Below, piece after piece: positions 11,140 through 22,900 of a DNA stretch of 64,000 nucleotides. How positions within the stretch are numbered: the stretch's first letter is position 1; each line of letters starts with the position of its first letter. Source of the stretch: Gyrodactylus bullatarudis (Eukaryota; Platyhelminthes; Monogenea; Gyrodactylidea; Gyrodactylidae). Under the pieces are notes generated by a model, which saw only the letters and a list, made by a program, of their open reading frames with translations, had not been told where the DNA came from and ran no database searches. Both the position numbers and the translations under genes were made by a program. The stretch covers positions 152,201-216,200 of the forward strand of contig SSNU01000043.1 in the NCBI GenBank assembly GCA_012064415.1, read 5' to 3'.

Positions 11140-13306
11140 TTAGACTTTATCAATAATTTTAGGCCGCTTTGAGCTTAACATTCCCGAATCATCTTCATCG
11201 TCTGATTCAACTTTCTTTTGCAGAACAGCCTTAGGTTGGGTACTTTAAAGGAATAAAGATGTCAGAAATATTATTTTAAATTAATATGGAAGAGAACTTA
11301 CTCCTTGTAAGCTTTAGTCCAGTAAGGGTCCTTCTTTGCTGCTTCTGCATGCTGAAGAATGGCTGCACGAATGTCTTTTTCAGCAAAATCTTCATTTGGT
11401 TTGTTTTTGAGAACCAGTTTTTGGACCATGTATTTGTGCATACTGCCTTCACTTCCACCGCGAGGATCAATCCTGTTGGGCATTTTGGATTGGGCTTCTT
11501 TGAGCTTTCTTGCTTCATGCTCTTCCCTAGAAAGTAAAAAAATAAATAAATTATTGCGAGAATAAATTAAGCAAAATACGTACTTTATAGAGTCCAACGC
11601 ATTTTGAACAGCATGAACAGCAACTTCTGATTCAGTTTTATGGTATCTGTATTTCTTTCCATATTTGCCCATATCTGTAACTTCATCTTCACCATAAGTT
11701 AACAGAATTGGCGCAATAAACGAATCACTTCCCGTATTCAGTCCTCTCTGTCTTGTTCTACTCATCTGAAATGAAAGAAAAATATGGAGCAAATGAAATT
11801 TAAAAAGAGACACATTGAAGGAGAAACATACATCAGTAGCCTGTCGGGCTGAGCACATGAGAGCTCCATTGCAAGAGCCTCCTTGAGCGTCATAGTAAAC
11901 AGAGGCAGTACCATCAGAAAATGCAGAATATATTTGGTTGGTTTTAGCATGCCAGTTAGCTCTGACGACACTTCCCTGTTTTCTAGGTATACGATGAACC
12001 TCCTTGAATGTATCTCTTCGAATGAAAACAAGATATCCTGGCTGAGATTCTCGTTTGTCTTCTGATACGGCAGCAATAATCATTTTATCATTAGGACTGT
12101 AGTTAACTTCAGTTTGAGCAAAATTGTTGGGCAGCCCGGAAATCATATCAGAATGACCCCGTTCAAAGAGCCTCAGATCAAACTGCCTATGGATAATGAG
12201 AAATGTTAAATTACTTGCAAGTATCGTCAAAAGCTCTGGTTGCAATAGAAAGAGAATTCCATGACCAGGCAATTGAGGTAACATCTACATTGGCGGCATG
12301 GGCTTTTTCACATTTCTTTGAGGGTTTAATGCAATGAGTACGTATATCCCAGATTTGGATAGATCCGTCACGACAAGCACAAGTGATTAAGTTTCCTTCT
12401 CTAAAAGATTACAAGAAGTTGAACAAACTTTGAATAATCAACACATGTGGGAATTGTCTTTTGACCTCTTGCATCTCTACATTTGATGCAAATTGTGTGT
12501 TTTGGGATTCTAGTTTCACACATGTGAGTTTCCTTCTCTTGCAAGTCCCAAACTCTGATTGTAGAATCAAGAGAGGATGTAATGAAAACACTATTCTCAA
12601 TAGGATGCCAAATACCTCCTGTAATACAATGAGTATGTCCGTAGGCACCGGAAGGATTTGTTATGTAAGGATATCCCCTCACAGTGTCAGCCACTTGCTC
12701 TCCTTCTCTTGAGACAATTCTAGCCATAGGAGTGGCAGTGAGAATTAACAAGTTATCTCCCGAAGGGGAAAACTCTAAATTATAAATCTGATTTTCCTCA
12801 TGAACACTAAAAGATTTAAAAGGTTTAGTACACTTGTCCATTCCAGCAAAATCCCAAAGTTTAACCTGAAAATCTAGACCTCCAGTTGCGACTCGAGAAC
12901 CAGAAGCGTCAATATGCATGGCTGTGAGAGTTTTGTGTCCATGACATAAGGGAAATTCTGATTCGTCGGGAATGAAATAAGGAGAATTTAATTTCTCGGT
13001 CAATTCATCATCACTTTCCACCTCATCTTCATCATCATCCTCTTCTTGAGACTTATCCTTGGAAATTTTACTGTTATTAATTTTTGACTTTTTCTCTGTG
13101 TCTATTTTCGAAGAGTAAGTAGAGGGAGTAGGATTTAGCCTGCTGTTGTTTATAGCCTGCTCAGCCTTTTTATTGTTAACTTCATTTCTAAGAGTTGCAA
13201 GCATTTTTGACTCATTGAATATTTGCATAAAGTCAAAATTCTTTGCCTTTTTATTAGACTGGAAAGAGGAAAACCCAAGATTCTTCTGTAATTCATTTTC
13301 ACTCAT
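11140..13306 (-). CDS. WDR70: WD repeat protein 70
   Basis: There are six exons: 13306-12429, 12400-12215, 12186-11832, 11766-11584, 11526-11302 and 11242-11140. The first two introns are exactly 28 nt; the others are 65, 57 and 59 nt. The N-terminus has an FGFSSF-like motif, then an acidic DDDEDEVESDDE stretch. WD40 blades follow (GHKTLTAMHIDASGSRVATGG with VKLWDF; SLDSTIRVWDL; DGSIQIWDIR; FDDTCKQFDLRLF). After the propeller come GLNTGSDSFIAP, GGSEGSMHKYMVQ and a tail TQPKAVLQKKVESDDEDD, all features of WDR70/gastrulation-defective. Homologues act with the CRL4/histone H2B ubiquitination pathway. A splice acceptor just before the ATG (TTTTACAG) suggests a 5' UTR intron. Confidence 0.93.
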
Positions 13307-13908
13307 TTTCAGAATAACAACTCTGTAAAACAAAAAGAGATGACATTTCCCTTGAAAAATATTTTTTAGGATAATTTACTTACCTATTTGAATTTTGAAA
13401 CTTCAAGTTTGAGTTGCTCTATAATTGAGACGTTTAATTACATGAATACTGCGATTACTTATAGGCTATTCAATTCTTTTCAAGAACAAGTTTTCTGAAC
13501 TCATTTCGTATTCGAATGTAGAAACATTAATCACTGGTTAATAATCAGCCATTGTTAATCACTTTCTCTTATGAGGAATCCTCATTGATGATTATTTTTT
13601 AAATGTCTACTTACAAATATTCAAATGATTATAACTAGTTATATTTCTTTCCTTTTGTCGCCGCATGAGAATTTCTGAATGATAATTTTTTCACAAATTA
13701 AAGGTTTGAAGATTTCTAATTTGATAATGAGAGAATGAGTCATGACTAGAAAAAATAAGTTGGGAAAATTTATCAAAATTTATATTATTTTAAGGTAATA
13801 ATAATATAATACAATCTATTTATAGTTCATAAAGTTATTCATAAATAGAAAGAAGTTAGAAGGACATATCAAATTAATTAGTGAAAAAACTTTGGATTGC
13901 ACAATCAT
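13307..13908. other. intergenic between WDR70 and GAK
   Basis: It holds the presumed WDR70 5' UTR and promoter and the GAK 3' UTR, all AT-rich. No other feature is seen. Confidence 0.4.
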
Positions 13909-16900
13909 TTACAATTTCTCGAATTCAACCATGGCCTCATTAAGCTCCATAAACACCAGCTTGGCAATGTTTTCGTATTCTGTATTATTCCACTATTGAG
14001 AGAAAAGACATATAACTGTGAGAATATGAAATATAAATGATTGATCACTAACTTTATCCGGATGTACAACACGAGCAGCTTTCTTGTAATTTTTCTTGAC
14101 CTGATCAGGCGTCAATAAATCATTTATGGTAATTCTGTTCCATTTGACACCATCCCAAAGTATATTCGGAAGAGTACAGAGTAAGCTTCTAATGTTTTTC
14201 TGTTTTCCATCACTCCATTCCAAAACCTGTAATGTACATAAATGGAGAGTGTCAGTTTAAGAAATTGATAAAAAGAAGTAGACTATCCTCATGAGTATAT
14301 CAAAGAGACCTAGCTAAACTTGTTTCGTACAAAAACAATAAAAACTAGCCGTTCCTGTGGGATATATTACCTAGAACGAAATATTTTAAATATTATTTTT
14401 TATAATCTTAATCTATATTCATTAAAAATAAATTTTAACTTTTCGAGTTTATGCTTTCCTTTGATAGAAAATAAGAACAGAAGAAAAAATTCCTATTGAA
14501 CATTTTGTTTTAAATTTTATTCAAATATGCATAATTTCACTTGAGGTTGTCAAATTTTCAAATTTGCGCCACTATTTTTAAATGAATTTTACAACGAGAA
14601 ATGATAAAATTTTTTGAATTATTTGATACGCTATGATCTTTTTAAATCATATTTTCACGTCAAATTAATATTACATTCTGAATGCACCCTAAAAAATCAA
14701 CGATTTATGCATATTAGAACTTCAAAATTTTTTTTTGAAATCGGCGATTGCGGATTATGACTATCTTTCAGTAGCAGAGAATAGAAAAGTGTAGGGAGAA
14801 AAAATATTCGTCTTTCTCTATTATTTATGCTCAAAAATACCTCATTTTATTTTGCAATACTCTGAAGGTTGAAAATCTAGTTTTTTTATCAACGTAAAAA
14901 CCCAGAGATTAGCCTACATTTCAAAAGTGTATATGAAATTCATATCTCAACTCACTCTTTTATTTTCAGGATCAAGGTTAGCACGGGACTTTTCCTTTAA
15001 TAATTCATTCACAGTCTTGGAGCTATCAGGCTTACCATTTTCTCTTGTTTTAAAATCACCGAGAAGGTCGTCGAAAAAGTCTGAATTTTTGCTTTGATTA
15101 TGTGAGGGTCGACTGGAGTTTGGGGGGTTTGTTCTGGTACTTTGAGGAATGTCTGTATATGAATTGTTGGATGGAGTTTTGGGATTCGAATAGCCTAAAG
15201 AGAACCAATATCAAGCAAATACAGTAAAAATCAAATCTACTCATGTGATTATAAGTATAGAAATAAGTTATTACTAATAGGCGGCTATTCCCCTTTTTAG
15301 GACCCTAAAATAAGTTTTTGAGCTTGAAATTCCGATGCATATTTCTTAACGACTCGCATAATCTTCATGTGTGATGTAGCTCCTATCCTTGGCATTTTGA
15401 GAATGAATTGAATTGAATAAGGGTTTGTAGAAAAAACATTTGCAGACCAATGAAATGAGAGACCTCAAGCGCCTAAACTTTATTCATGAAAAGGAGATGG
15501 TTTTTTAAGAGATAGGATTAACGTGTGACTTTGTCTGACAATTTGAAATCAACATTAGGAACTAATAGTAAAGTAATCAGAACTTGAATTGGATTAATTT
15601 TGGATAGAAATGAAAATAGACCTCAAACAGGCAAAAAGACTTTTAGATCTTTTTGATGCCCTAATTATTACTAATAATTCTGGTTGATAGGAATAACAGA
15701 TCAATGTCCAATGCAAGACAGATCATCTACTTGCACATCAAAAGAATACGTGATTATATCAGACAAACTTTGAATGAATTCAAATCATTTTTCCTTCTTC
15801 CAATTTGAACAAGATTCAATAGATAGACTTGACTAGTAGTTTTAAAATACTTCAGAAATATGTATTTTCTCCTATGCACCAGAGAATCGCAATTATTTTG
15901 ATAAATGTAACAAGTAAACCAATAACTGTATTTCAGGAAAACGAAAGAAATTCTAAACACATGCTAAAAATATATCCAAACAGAAAAATCAAAGTCGATT
16001 TTCTATTGATTTCTAATGCATCAATTGTTATATTTCCAATTCGTTAAAATCTAGATGTTATGATCAAACGGTATGTTGTTTATGAATGGAGCACTAAAGA
16101 AGTCAGTTGGAATACTTGGCATAAAATTCAAGATTCAGGGTTTTAATATAATATTAAAATTGATTACTTGTGGGTATAGTAAAATTTCTATTGTAGTAAG
16201 TGGTCTCCTGTGTCAAATGGAGTAAATTAGGTGCTCTAGTTATTAACCCTCTTCGAACCCGTTAAAATGCAGCGATCGCCTAAAACTGTTGATCGAAGGA
16301 GTTAATGATGTCTCAAGAATTCCTTCAATTTGTAGTTAAGACAATGATTAAAATGATTTTTTTTCACTCACTAAAGCCATCTTTAAATTGTTGTGTATTC
16401 GGACTAGTCTTGAAATTGGAATTTTTCGACGTGGAATTATTGAAAATGTCATCGATATCTCCATTAAAGACTTTGGCCGACTCGAAATTCAAGAAGGAAT
16501 CGTTATCATCGTCGTTGAGATTAAAGAAGGGATTCGTATTTGTGGAAGATTTTGGAGGTTCCCCTGATGGACAGCTTCCCTCAAACCCAAACCAATCATT
16601 TGAAAATGTTGTAGCTGAATGATTTTCCTTTTTATGGGTTGACTTGGTATCTTGCGCTGTCTTTGGTCGACCGTTAAGGACATCAAATATGTCTTCTTCA
16701 TTAGCCTTATTCTATAAAGATATGTGTGAAAGATTATTATTATTTTAACTATAAAAAGTATTTTTCATTCATTTTCAAGTCATATTTGATGTTCTATTCT
16801 TTTAATATTGACAATTTCTATCGAAAAAGAAAAACTAGAAAGTCTGTTAAACTATTTGTCCAGCGAAAATCTACACTCGAATTCAAAAATGGAACCAGAT

Positions 16901-19900
16901 CCTAGAGGAGAGAATGGACAGTGTAGGTGTATTATAATAGTAGCTATCCAAGAGTCACCTGAAACAATCCTTGATGACATAGTTTTCCACATTGCAATAA
17001 ATAATTATTTATAAATTAATCAAACAAAACTTTGAGATGTTTAAAATTGTACTAAGCATCTAGCTTTATGTAAATATTCTGGGTTAACCAAGGAAACTAT
17101 AATTATAGTAATATTGATCTAGGAAAAGACTTGAATGTTTATTGACCAGTTAGAACCAGTTAGAGACGGTTTATCCAATCATCTCAAAAATCTTACCTCC
17201 GAACTTTCACTGGCTTGACTCGGCTTCATGAAAATGTTCTCTTCACTGAGCCTTTCATTTTTTGAGATATCATCGTCCGATCTTTAGTATGGGAAAAAAG
17301 TGATGAGAATTATAAAAAATTATATTATAGTTATTACAGTTGACGTAAAGATGAGTATTAACTACTTTTACAATAAAGTTTTTTGAATAAACTCAATGAT
17401 CGGATAATGTAGAATTTTTCACTGTTTTTGGGATCACAGCATATCAATCTAACTCGAAAGGAGATTGTCTTCTCACACCCAGATGTTAGTTTTCGGATGA
17501 GCAAGTGTCGATTCCATAAGAGGGTCAAATTATATTCAACTCAGATGGTGGCAGATATAGACGTGTTTCGTCCTCATTAGGACTCGTCAGTACACCATAG
17601 CTAGCATTCATACCCGGGTCATCTAACAACTAGGCTAGCGTGAGTTGAATTTTATGGAATCGACACTTGTTTATCCGAATTCTAACATCTACAGGTGTGA
17701 GAATACAATCTCCATCAAGTTAGATTCATACTTTAGATTTCATACTATTGATAACCTGTGACCACTTTTGGCTAGTAGGTTAAAAATGTCTAAAAACATT
17801 GTAATTATTCAAAACAACCAGTTTGTAGGTAGTGTCAAAACTAGACTAAAATACTACAACTAATCCGAGAGATTTTGAGTTAATTTCCTTCGAGTTAGCT
17901 GAAAAATTCAGAGATTCTATATCTGATAATATTGACAAGTTTTTCATATTCGACATGTTAATCTTTGAAACTGATAAAACTCAGTAGGTTGGTAATCTTC
18001 CAAATTAAACTCACGAGGGCTGATTTGTCGGGGGAATGTACTCATCATTGGCTTGTTCATGTTTGTTCTCTTCGCTAATATTGAACCGACCAAAATCATT
18101 CATTATTGACTGATACTCATCATTTGAATCGAATGGGAGATTGGACTCAAAGTCAAAGCTATTGAATTCCCAAGGAAATATCAACGTGTCTGATAACGGG
18201 TACATCCAGTCACAAATTTCTACTGACAACTTGACATTGAAATCATCTGCATAACGACGTGTAAAGCCAACCATTTGGTTTGAATCCGAAAGATTATCCA
18301 AATACTTCCTAGGGATAACAAGGAGTTTAAAATTTCAGCCCGATTCGAAAGTTAAAAACTCACTTTGTAATCTTTATGTGTTGCATTTCCTTCTTTAGCA
18401 TAAATGTAGACATGCGAAATTCACAAATTTTGATGCTAGAGACAGACTCATCCAGTTCACTGCCATCTTGATGTCCTGATCTTGCATGGTACACGATGAA
18501 GGTCAAGTCTCCAGCAGCGTATAAATCTTTCATATTGAAACGTATAGAGTCATATTCTACACGAAATTCTCTACAAAAGTTGAGATACTCTTTGATTACT
18601 TTTTCGAGATTTTATTTAAAATCAGTTGAAAGAAAGGACTCACATTAGTTCATGATATCGCATTAGATTTGTATAGAGTAATTGATCTTTTGAGTAGATC
18701 CGAACATATGGTCGGCATCCATTTCTAAAAAAGGGGAGAGGATCATCATTAATTGATTAATTAGGGATTGAGGAGGAACAATGACTTACTTTTCTCTGTT
18801 GAATATAGGTATGGGACTTATTTCAATACTCTTTAGTTTCACAGCACAGTAGTGGGGAAGGATTTCTCGAGATGTTCTCGACATTTTAGCGACATAATCT
18901 ATGTATCTAAAAAAATGGGATTAGTTGAATAATACAAACAAGGTAGAGCACTGATGAACAAGTTTTAAACTTGCCTAATTTGAGATGGCTTCAAGTGAGG
19001 ATTCGAAGACTTGGAACAAAACAATTGAATCGCTGGTGAGGGATTATTAAAGGTTTTCGATAGACAGAATAGACAACAGACAATAAATCCACACAAATTT
19101 CTACCATCATCACATTGAAAGAAGCAAATATTATCATTGGACTCATTGAGGAACAACAGGGCCTTCAGACAAATCTCAATCTGAAAGAAAGTTATAGTTT
19201 ACCGAAAGAAATTAGACTATTATCTAACCTTTTTGTTGGAAAAGAATCTATTTTTCGTACACCTTTTTAAGCTTAAGCTAATTTGATATAGAGTTGGGAA
19301 TATGTGAGTTTTACAGAGATATCAATTTTTTCATTATGAATTTGAATATGATAGAGATTTTTTGGAGTCCAGATTATGTTGCCTATATTCATCGTTTGAT
19401 GAAAAAAATTTGGAAAAATATGATCCTTTTTCAAATTTCGATTTGGCGGCAAAATTTAATTTTATTGAAAACTTTTATTCATTAAAATGTGGTAAAATAG
19501 TCAAAAAATTTGATTTTCAGGTTCAAGATTAGATAAGAAAATCGGTTATGCTAAATCTGTTCTAATGCATAACCTCATTATCGTTTGGGAGCTGAATTTC
19601 GAAATTTTATCATTTTCACTTGTTGAAATCAATGAAATATCGATTAATTGAAATCCCTCAAAAATGGGTTCGAATGTTTATTGGCGATTTACATGTCTAA
19701 TTGTGATCCTAAAAAATCCCAAAAGTCGGATTTGAAATTTGAAAAATGACCATATTTATCTTAAAAAAATTTTTTTCGAAAAAATATTTAACATATTCGA
19801 AATCAAAATGAAAATATTGTAATCTTGAATGTACAGTGAATTGGATAGATAACGCCTCGCCAATTAAGAGTCTTACTTCAACCCTTGGTAAAATTGAGCT

Positions 19901-22900
19901 ATAAAGAAGAAAAGAAAAAGAGGGGAGGGGCTGCTTAGGATTTTGGAATGAATCGTTTTTATCATTTTGCTGACTAATGTCTTGCATTTTGTAGGTAGAA
20001 GACGAAAATAGATTCTGGGTGAATATGAGCTCTTTATTTTCGTCGGTTCTCATCAGACCCTACACCGACATATGTATTTATACAGAATATTAATCAATGA
20101 AATGTGAAAGTTCGTATGGGTCAATCAGAGCATTTATTTGTAACCGGTTGGAGGGTAGATTTCAACTAACCTCTCCACCCTTCAACCGGTTACAAATAAA
20201 TGCTCTGATTGACCCATACGAACTTTCACATTTCATTGATTAATATTCTGTATAAATACATATGTCGGTGTAGGGTCTGATGAGAACCGACGAAAATAAA
20301 GAGCTCATATTCACCCAGAATCGTTTTTAGTTTTTTGAAATCATCATCCAATGAATTCTCTTCGATTCAGGATTAAACTTTAAATATATGCTACTCAGAA
20401 ATCTAACCAAATTTAGTCAGCTCATGTAGAATTTCATCTTCTATTGAATGGTATAAATTTTCTTTTGAGAAAAATCATTATAACTAAGTTATAGCATTTA
20501 TGTTATTCAAGGCCATAGATGAATATTTTTAATTTTACCTAAGAAAGAAAAAAATTCTCTTTTCGATGATGTATAAATCACTACATTGAAAATTACCCGC
20601 CTATTCATCCTAGAAGTTGAACATAGCAAGATTGGAAAAAACTAATTCAACCTCATTGGTCAGTGAGATTTGCGGCACAAAGGTACAAGTAGGAAAAATG
20701 AAAGGAGCAGAGCTATGGTAAGGCGTTATCTATCCAATTCACTGTACTTGTATTGGCATGTAAAGACTGATGAGTATGCCTGAAATATAGCGCTTATCTC
20801 TCAACAAATTTGGGCATCCCCTTGGATTTTGAAAATATTGAGATTTCTGTAAAAATCTCATCTTCACATCAACCAACTTTTGTATTGTAACTTTTATTCG
20901 AGGAATCGACTGATAAAGATTCTTCTGAGTAAAAATGCACAGGATATTCATTCATTTTCTAATAAACATTTTAAAGAAATAGACAACATAAAAATTAAAA
21001 AATAGTGATCAAATGAATACGTTTCCCATTCATTTCATGAAGTAGTAATTGTGAGGTGTAGGTTAAAAAATTTAGAGTGTATTTATCAATAATAATATTG
21101 ATATTCAATGAACGTCAAAAATAAATGGTAAGAGATCTATTGTAGTAATACTGTATAATGGAGAAAATTTAAGGAAAAAGCAAATTCGAGCTTTTATATT
21201 TATAATTGTAAGATTTAAAAAATAACATTGTCATCAATCTCTAATACTGGTATAATTTAAATAAACTGTATTAATAAGGTTATAAAGATTCTTCGATAAA
21301 CTCCTTTCTCTTAAATCTTGATCCCCTGGAGACCATCTATCTATGATGACATTGATATATTGACTCCCTAGAAGGAAATCAACTCAACTAGAAACCTCTC
21401 AGATTTGCAATAAATATTTGTTCTCCTTTATTCCTGAGGATATAACTGAGATTTTAATCATAAGAATGAACTCTGACCATTGTCACAAATCAACAAAATT
21501 CCAGCTCAATGCTCCAATTATACAATTGGAGATTTATTTTAATTTTCATATTTTTTCACCCAAATGGCACCCTAAATTAAGAAAATCAAAGGAGACATGG
21601 CTATTCCGTTATTAAAAAATTCTCTAATTTGGCTGATGGAAAAATACAAAATAACACATGACTCACTGTTTTATCAAGGCGAGTCACTTTGGAGTTATCG
21701 AAGCAGCAATCATAATATTTTCCATTGAATTGAGTTACTGAGGGATATTTTTTTGTAGACAGGTTGAAAACTCGATAATTTCCTTGTGGATATTTTTCTA
21801 GAATAGACATTTCATAATGGGCTAAGCGCTCATCGCTAAGGTAGTCCATGACTGAAAAAAAAATTGTTTACTCAATATAAAGATTCTGGCTTAAGAAAAA
21901 GATGAATTAAGTTGAACTTACCGCCAATACGGCGTGTTATCATTTTGAGTCGATGGGGCACCTTTGAACTTGGACTATAAAATAGACGTATAGGGTTAGT
22001 TCTTTTTATATTTTTCTTTGGGAAACTGAAGATTTGAAAGACATGATTAACCCTTTCAGGTAGGCGGTTATTTTATGACCCCAAAAATTATAATTTAATC
22101 ATTTAAAAAAATGAATTCACATGTATCATGTATTTATTAATTATCTGAAAACTTTTGCAAAGATTTCTAAATAAATTTAGTTAATTCTTTTTTTTCAACT
22201 GCTTTGATGAAGATTACAGAAATTTTTAGGTTTAAAAGGGTTAAGGGTTCAATTATCTAGAGATTTCATTATACACTATTTAAAGACTTTTGAAGATAAT
22301 TCAAGACAGTTTTAAGAGATTTCCTTACTCGCTTTCAGTAAATTTGGCTCCATTCTTTATATTTTTAAATATATCCTTTGCACTATTCTTGAATATTTCA
22401 AAAACCTCCTCAACTTTAATGGATGGTTCGTCTGGAGGAACTTCACCGACAGGTGTCTTGACAGATGACTTTGGTCGTTCCGGAACACTCTCACTTGATC
22501 CAATATAAATGAAAGCCTTTTCTTTAATCCTAAGAAGAGGTTCTCCAGGATTGATACCCTGAACTTTAGCAATTTCAGAGACGTTTGTCACAACTTCTTG
22601 GATACCTGGTCGCATTGTAGGGTCCAAAAGTAGCATGACACCTAATGAAAAACTTGATGGATATTTTTTTAAATGAAAAATCAGACTCAAACGTACTAAT
22701 CAGTGACTCGAGAATATTATGGCTATGGTTTTGTCGATTTGGCAAGGAATATTTTGCATTGAGAATGGCAAGTTTTGATGAATCCTCAAAGGGATGAAAA
22801 TTGGCAGTTAAGTAGAAAAGAATGCATCCTAAAGCCCAAATATCCATAGTTTCAGTAATGGGATAATTCAAAAATAAATCTACGATTTCTGGAGGCCGAT

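Larger units (their letters stand above)
20011..20322. repeat. 312-bp near-perfect palindrome
   Basis: Arms 20011-20156 and 20177-20322 are almost identical inverted copies around a roughly 20-nt centre. Each arm contains a full hammerhead motif, pointing inward to outward on opposite strands. Arm identity looks close to complete, so the inversion is recent or maintained by conversion. Confidence 0.9.
19834..20744. mobile_element. Tc1/mariner-like non-autonomous element
   Basis: The ends are perfect 24-bp inverted repeats starting CAGTGAATTGGATAGATAAC, each flanked by TA (19832-19833 and 20745-20746). A CAGT start plus a TA target duplication is typical of the Tc1/mariner superfamily. The 911-bp body has no transposase frame. 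It contains a 312-bp palindrome with two mirrored hammerhead motifs, apparently a later insertion or a captured sequence. Confidence 0.75.
19270..20890. repeat. family-A fold-back, split by a Tc1-like insertion
   Basis: The left arm from about 19275 (TTGATATAGAGTTGGGAAT, TTTTACAGAGATATC, GATTTTTTGGAGTCC) matches the reverse complement of about 20820-20885 (TCTGTAAAAATCTCATCTTC, ACATCAACCAACTTT). The same arm sequence recurs at 37.8-38.1, 53.5-53.9 and 59.6-60.3 kb. The interior is interrupted by the 19834-20744 element. It sits in the GAK intron between exons 8 and 9. Confidence 0.6.

Noticed and set aside
19709..20053. 114-codon minus-strand frame in a GAK intron
   Set aside because: It overlaps transposon termini and the palindrome, and its composition is not protein-like.
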